From a virus: a stretch of 28,779 nucleotides of DNA. Both the position numbers and the translations under genes were made by a program. The notes under the pieces were generated by a model. The model was not told where the DNA came from. It ran no database searches and saw only the letters and a program-made list of their open reading frames with translations. The stretch is taken from IMG/VR virus record IMGVR_UViG_3300047586_000001, positions 1 to 28,779 of that record, one strand, 5' to 3'. Shown here piece after piece: positions 11,801-17,800 of this stretch (position 1 is its first letter; the number at the start of each line of letters is the position of its first letter).

Positions 11801-14800
11801 CATATTCAATGATAAATTTGTTGATGAGGAATATGATAAACTTAAATCTCTCATTGGTAAGATGGAAGATAGAAAGAAAGAGTTCTTTGATAAATATGGC
11901 GATGAAACAGATCCATACAAATTTAATAGTGAGGAAGCTGTACAGAATTTATTAATGGATTCATATAAATCAATTTTTACTAATCTTGCTCATGTTGTTG
12001 ATACTACTACTCCTTTAGGTGCATATGATAGTATGATCAATAATTTAGCAGATGAGATACATAAATATGATCCAACCAAATATAGTTCTAAAGACTTAAC
12101 TCTCTATTTGCCGAGTAGACAATCTGATATCAAATTTGAACAAACTGGTGGTAAAGGTGGTATGGCTCCTGCTGCATTAAATAATGTACATCATGTGTTA
12201 TCGCAGATAGCTGGTCTTAAAATGAAAGATTATAGACCAGTTGAAGGTGTTCTTAATACAGATGAAAATGGTAGACTTGATCTATCACAAATCAATGGTA
12301 AGGACAATTTGCCTATCTCTAGTTGGTTATCATCATTGATTAACATACATATTGATGCATCGAAAGATCCACGATTTATGTACCTTAACATTAATCCTAC
12401 TACATGGGATGTTGCTTATTTCCTGGTACGTAGTGGTTTTGGTCTAGATACATTTAGATTGACTTCTCAACCTATAATTAAAGAATACTCTGACTTGATG
12501 TTAGATTCCCAGAATGGTAATCGTATATCAAGATTTACTGATAGAAGAACTGTTCTGCAACATTTGAGGGCAGAATGGGCAAATAAATTAGAGAAGGGTG
12601 TTACTAGAGAAAGTACTGATAACGCTAAGTTGTTAAGTACAGAAGAGATGACAAAGAATATCGCTAGTCAAGGTAAAGATATATCAAAGCAATTACAATA
12701 CTTAGATTTATTTGATGAGTTCCAGAAACAAGGTAAAATATTGAATGGTCTTGTACAGGCTAGTCAGTTGGACATCAAACGTAAAGTGGGTAATAGTATT
12801 ATATCTTTACTAGATACTAGAGATAAGATTGATCAATTGTTCAAAGATGATAACTTTATTGGTCTAGATAAAATGTTTGAGGAAGGATCGTTTCTTGGTG
12901 CATACTATAAGAATTTTCTAGATTTCACCTTGAAATCATTATCTGATGTTAGTATATATTCTACACCAGTATTTACCAAATTGTTTAGAGAAGTACAAAG
13001 ATTAACTCACACTAATTTTGGTGGGGATAAGAGATTAGCAGACAATATAGCAGATGAGTTAATGAATACTGTCTATGCTGGATTCTGGAATGATAAGGAT
13101 TATGTTGGTTTAGATTTTAAACGAGTTAGTGTTATATTTAAACGTGTAGTAGAATCATTGCAATCAATTAAAACTTCTCCTGAATATAAAGAGTTATCAA
13201 AGAATCCATTGATCAAGATATTAAATAAGACTCCATTAGAGAATATACCAGATGAATTACCATTTGATTCATTTCTTACTGTGCCTAGTAAGAACTTAAA
13301 AGATAAGTTTAGTTCTGACGGATTAATGTACGGCTGGCGTGATTTATTTCAGTCAAAGGATGAAAAGGTACGTAATTTGGCTAGATACTTATTATATTAT
13401 TCATACATAACATCTGGCTTTAGAAATAGAATATTCAGTTTCCATAACTATATTCCACCGTCAATAATGAAAGAGTTTGATGGTGTAGATCCTGTTAGTG
13501 GTGAATCGAAACCTTTTAGTTTCAATGAATATATTAAGAAGACCAGAGATTTAATGTCTGATCCAGATAATGTACCAATGTTTAGTTATCTGGTGGATGA
13601 AACTATAATTAATAATTGGTCTAATAGTAAGATACAACCAACAGCAATTGCTAGAAATATTATTAGTCCAATTAATATGATTGGTGATAAGATTACTGAT
13701 AAACCAACTGCGTTTGTAACTAATCTATGGGGTACATGGTTAGGTAAAAATGCTAGTGGTCAACCAATATGGACTAAATATATAACTGAATTAGTTCCTG
13801 GCGAAGGTAAACAAGAAGCACAATATATAGGTTATGTTAAAACTGTTGGTAGAACTGGTAATGATATTAATTTGCCTGTATATAAGATTATACCTAAGAA
13901 ATCATATGAACGAGGTGGTGTAGTTATTAAAGAAGCATTATTTGATAAATCTATTTTACCATCAAATAATGTTGACTATATTAAAGATGGTGATGAATTT
14001 AATACTTTGACATCGAAAAAGGTGATCGAAGATCAGCCAATATATAAGGAATTTACACCAGTTACAGATTATCAGACAGTTAATCCTAGAGATATACAAT
14101 CAGATGATGTTCCAGATGTATCTGTTGAACCTAAAGTAGATGTTATTAAAGAACAGTTAGATCAACAAATATCAGAGAATAAGGAGCCAGAAGAACCATT
14201 GGCTGTTAAAAAAGAAGCAGGTGATAAAAGATCATATTCTCCAAGGGAAGTCTTAGATAGATTTAAGACTGCTAAAACTATTAAAGATGCAGAAGATATT
14301 ATATTAGGTTATAAATATGTTATTAATCCAAAACGTTATAATGATAAGTTATATATTGCTAAAGAAACAGTTAAATCAAATATTAGCAATTATGAGTTAA
14401 CAAAAGATATGGTTGATAAAGTCAATATTGAAATACCAAATTTATTGTCTATAAATCCATCTTTAGCAGAGAATGGTCGTCCTATATATGATATACGTAT
14501 AAATGAGCATGTATGGAATGAATACGTTAATCGTGACCCACAACTTGCATTACCTATGAAATCTATAGATGAGCAGGTTGCAGAAGCTAAACTTACTGAT
14601 CGAGATGATATATTAAACGTATTTGCTCAAACTAAAGGTATTAAAAATGCCTATCAATGGTTAGATAGAACTGTAGAATTAATACCAGATTTATCTACAG
14701 AACACAGAGATTTTATTAATACTATTAAAGCATATGGTGAATCAAACCCAGATATTGGTATACTTCAAATTAATAAATGGGAAATTGATAAATATTTTGC

Positions 14801-17800
14801 TCCACCAAAAGATGATCCTACATATTATCATGATGCATTAGGTTCATATAAGAATGGTACAATTTATTTAATTAAGGGACCATTGGCAAAAGAGACTAAG
14901 AGTACACTAGTTGGTACATTTTTACATGAAATGACACATGCTCGGACTTTAGATGTATATAGGAGATGGGAGAAAGGTGAAACTTTGACAGATGTTGAAT
15001 CAAAATTTATGACAGATGTTGATAAGATATACAAGGATGCTAGGAAAGTAACTAAATTTGAAGATGATCCATCATATAAAGATCTTAAGGAATTCTTAGC
15101 AGATGGTATAACTGATCAACAGATAATTGATGAGTTAAAAACCAAAATGGGTCTATGGGAAAGGATTAAATCTGCAATATGTAAATTATTTGGTTGGGAA
15201 TATACCCCAAAATCATATCATTATAAATTACTTAGTTCTATCATGGACTATGCATATAAGGACAAACGTCCAAATACTGGTGTAGAAGGGATGGAGGCTG
15301 CTAAGATAGCAAATAATGTAAAAGTAAATAAAGATAATCCAAAACACGTTGAGATCAAAGATGCACTGTTGAAGTCTGAAGATGCATACGATAAGATGAC
15401 ACCATTTGAACCAACTTACATAATGATGGACAGACTTTATATGGGTGGTAAACCATACGATTTATTTGATGAAAAGAGTAGGGGTAATATAGATAGGTAT
15501 TACGGTACAGATCTTGCAACTAGAATGCAACTTGAGAAATCATTTCAAGATGTACAGGATAAGATACAAACGAAATATAAGTTATCTGGTGAAGCAGCCA
15601 ATGATTTATCTAAGATATTTAAACAGATTCAAGATAAAGTTGGTCCAGGAGCATCTATATTTTCAAATGTTACATTAGCAGATTTTACCGAAAAATTGGC
15701 TAGTAAGGCAGACCTTATTGTTATTAGTAAAGATAATAAAGTTCATATATTTAAGTTTAAATCTAGGGAAATAGGATTTGAAAGCTATGATAGAGACTTT
15801 GCTACTAAACCTAGTAGATTTAAGTTTTCAGAATATAAACGAGATCAGGTGGATCTTACGATCCTTAGTAATATGTTTAAAGCAATTACTAATATAGATG
15901 TAGAGAGAGATGGTTTACATATTATACCTTTGAAACCTATTGTTAATGATCAAACTAAAACTATTGATAGATATGTAATTGACAAATCATTTGATAACAG
16001 GGATGTTATAGATATGCCAACTACCAATAACGCTGCTTTATTGTATTTGAACAAAACAAAGTCTATGAATCCTATGGACAATCAAGATGTCTTGAGTCAA
16101 GATGAAATGGATGCTGTCAAGTCTGCTAATGAAAAATGGCAGAATAAGATTGAAAAAGTAGAGGTTCAAACACCAGAACAGGAAGTATTAAAAAGAGTTG
16201 TTAATTCTCTTGAGAAACAGATGGCTATAACATTCAAACGTGGTACAGCCAAAACGTTTAGGGAACAGATGGATTATATTAATAAGATTAAAAAGGAAGA
16301 TGATACACAAAAAGCATTATCATATGTTATAGATGTAGCTAATCATATTACTAAACGTGCATATAATGATTTAAATAAACTTAAACTAGAAGGGCAACCA
16401 ACTTTGCAGCAATTATATAGATTCAAAGATGCAGTATCAGCTTTTGATATCTTAGATCAATATGATGCATTTTTAACAGAGAAATATGGTCTTACAGCTC
16501 CTAAATCTATGCAACAGAGTGATCCAGATTCCTTTGGCAAGTTAATGGCATTAAGGGAAAAGTTATCAGACGCCATTAAACATAAGAACTCAGTCAAACT
16601 TGATTATGAAAGAATTGGTTTAGATGTATTAGCAGATAAAATATTACCATACTTTACTAAAATAGTATCGGAGTTTAAAAATAAATATATATCCGAATAT
16701 AAGGTCGCTAGATATGATAAGGAACATGGTATAGTTAAACAACGTACAGGACAGACCGATGCTCAATATAGAGATTATGTAAATATGGTTGAAAACTTCA
16801 ATCCAAATTTAACAGAACAGGAATATGTTAATAGTAAAATGGATGAAAATGGCGATACCATACAAGAGAAATCAAAACTTATTATACGTAAGGAATTAAA
16901 AAAGGCTTCCCAAGATATATCAACATTGGCTAGATGGATAGACAATATCTTAGATAGTCCAGACCCAGTTGTTGGGGCATTAGTTAAATCATTTGTTGCA
17001 AAGGATGATGAGGCTAGAATAGAGATAGAAGATCATAGATTAAGGGCTCTTCCAATAACCGAGGAGTTTATGGAAGCTACTAAACAATATGGTAATAATT
17101 ATCAAAAGAGGTATGATTATTTGGCAGAAAGAGATCTTAAAACTGGTAAGTTAAGTGGTCATGTAATATCTAAATTTCATTCATCTCTAATAGCAGAGAT
17201 GCGTAATATACGTGCTATAGCAGATGCTACAATAGAAGATGAATCGCAGAGAGATGCTTTTGTTAATGCATGGAAAGAAACTAATATGCCTTTGAATAGA
17301 CTTGTTCGTGATGCAGCATATCAAAAATATCTTGATCAATTAGTAGCCGATAAGGAAATTAGTTCTGCTGAATATAATATATTAAAGATAAGTAAAGATA
17401 GAATATCAGATTTAAAGAATCAGGAAGGTAGTCCTATAACGGATAATACAGAAGATTTAATACTTCAATGGTATCAAGATAATAGTTTAAACTATAGAGA
17501 ACCTGCTGCGAAATGGATTAATCCTCAATGGGCTAAATTACAAAAGATATTATCAAATCCTAATGATCCTAGGACTAAGATGTATAATTTAATCTTAGAA
17601 TGGCAGGATTTAGCTGATAGTATGGTTCCATCATCCGTTAAATTGGGGACTAGATTACCAGGTGTTATAAAAGATAAAATAGAACGTTTGGGTAGTGGCC
17701 AAAATTTGGCAGAGATGTCAAAGGGAGCATTTAGCAAAGCATTAAATTTTAAGGTTGATGATACTCATAGAGTTCAAACTGATCTGGTTGATAATGAAAA

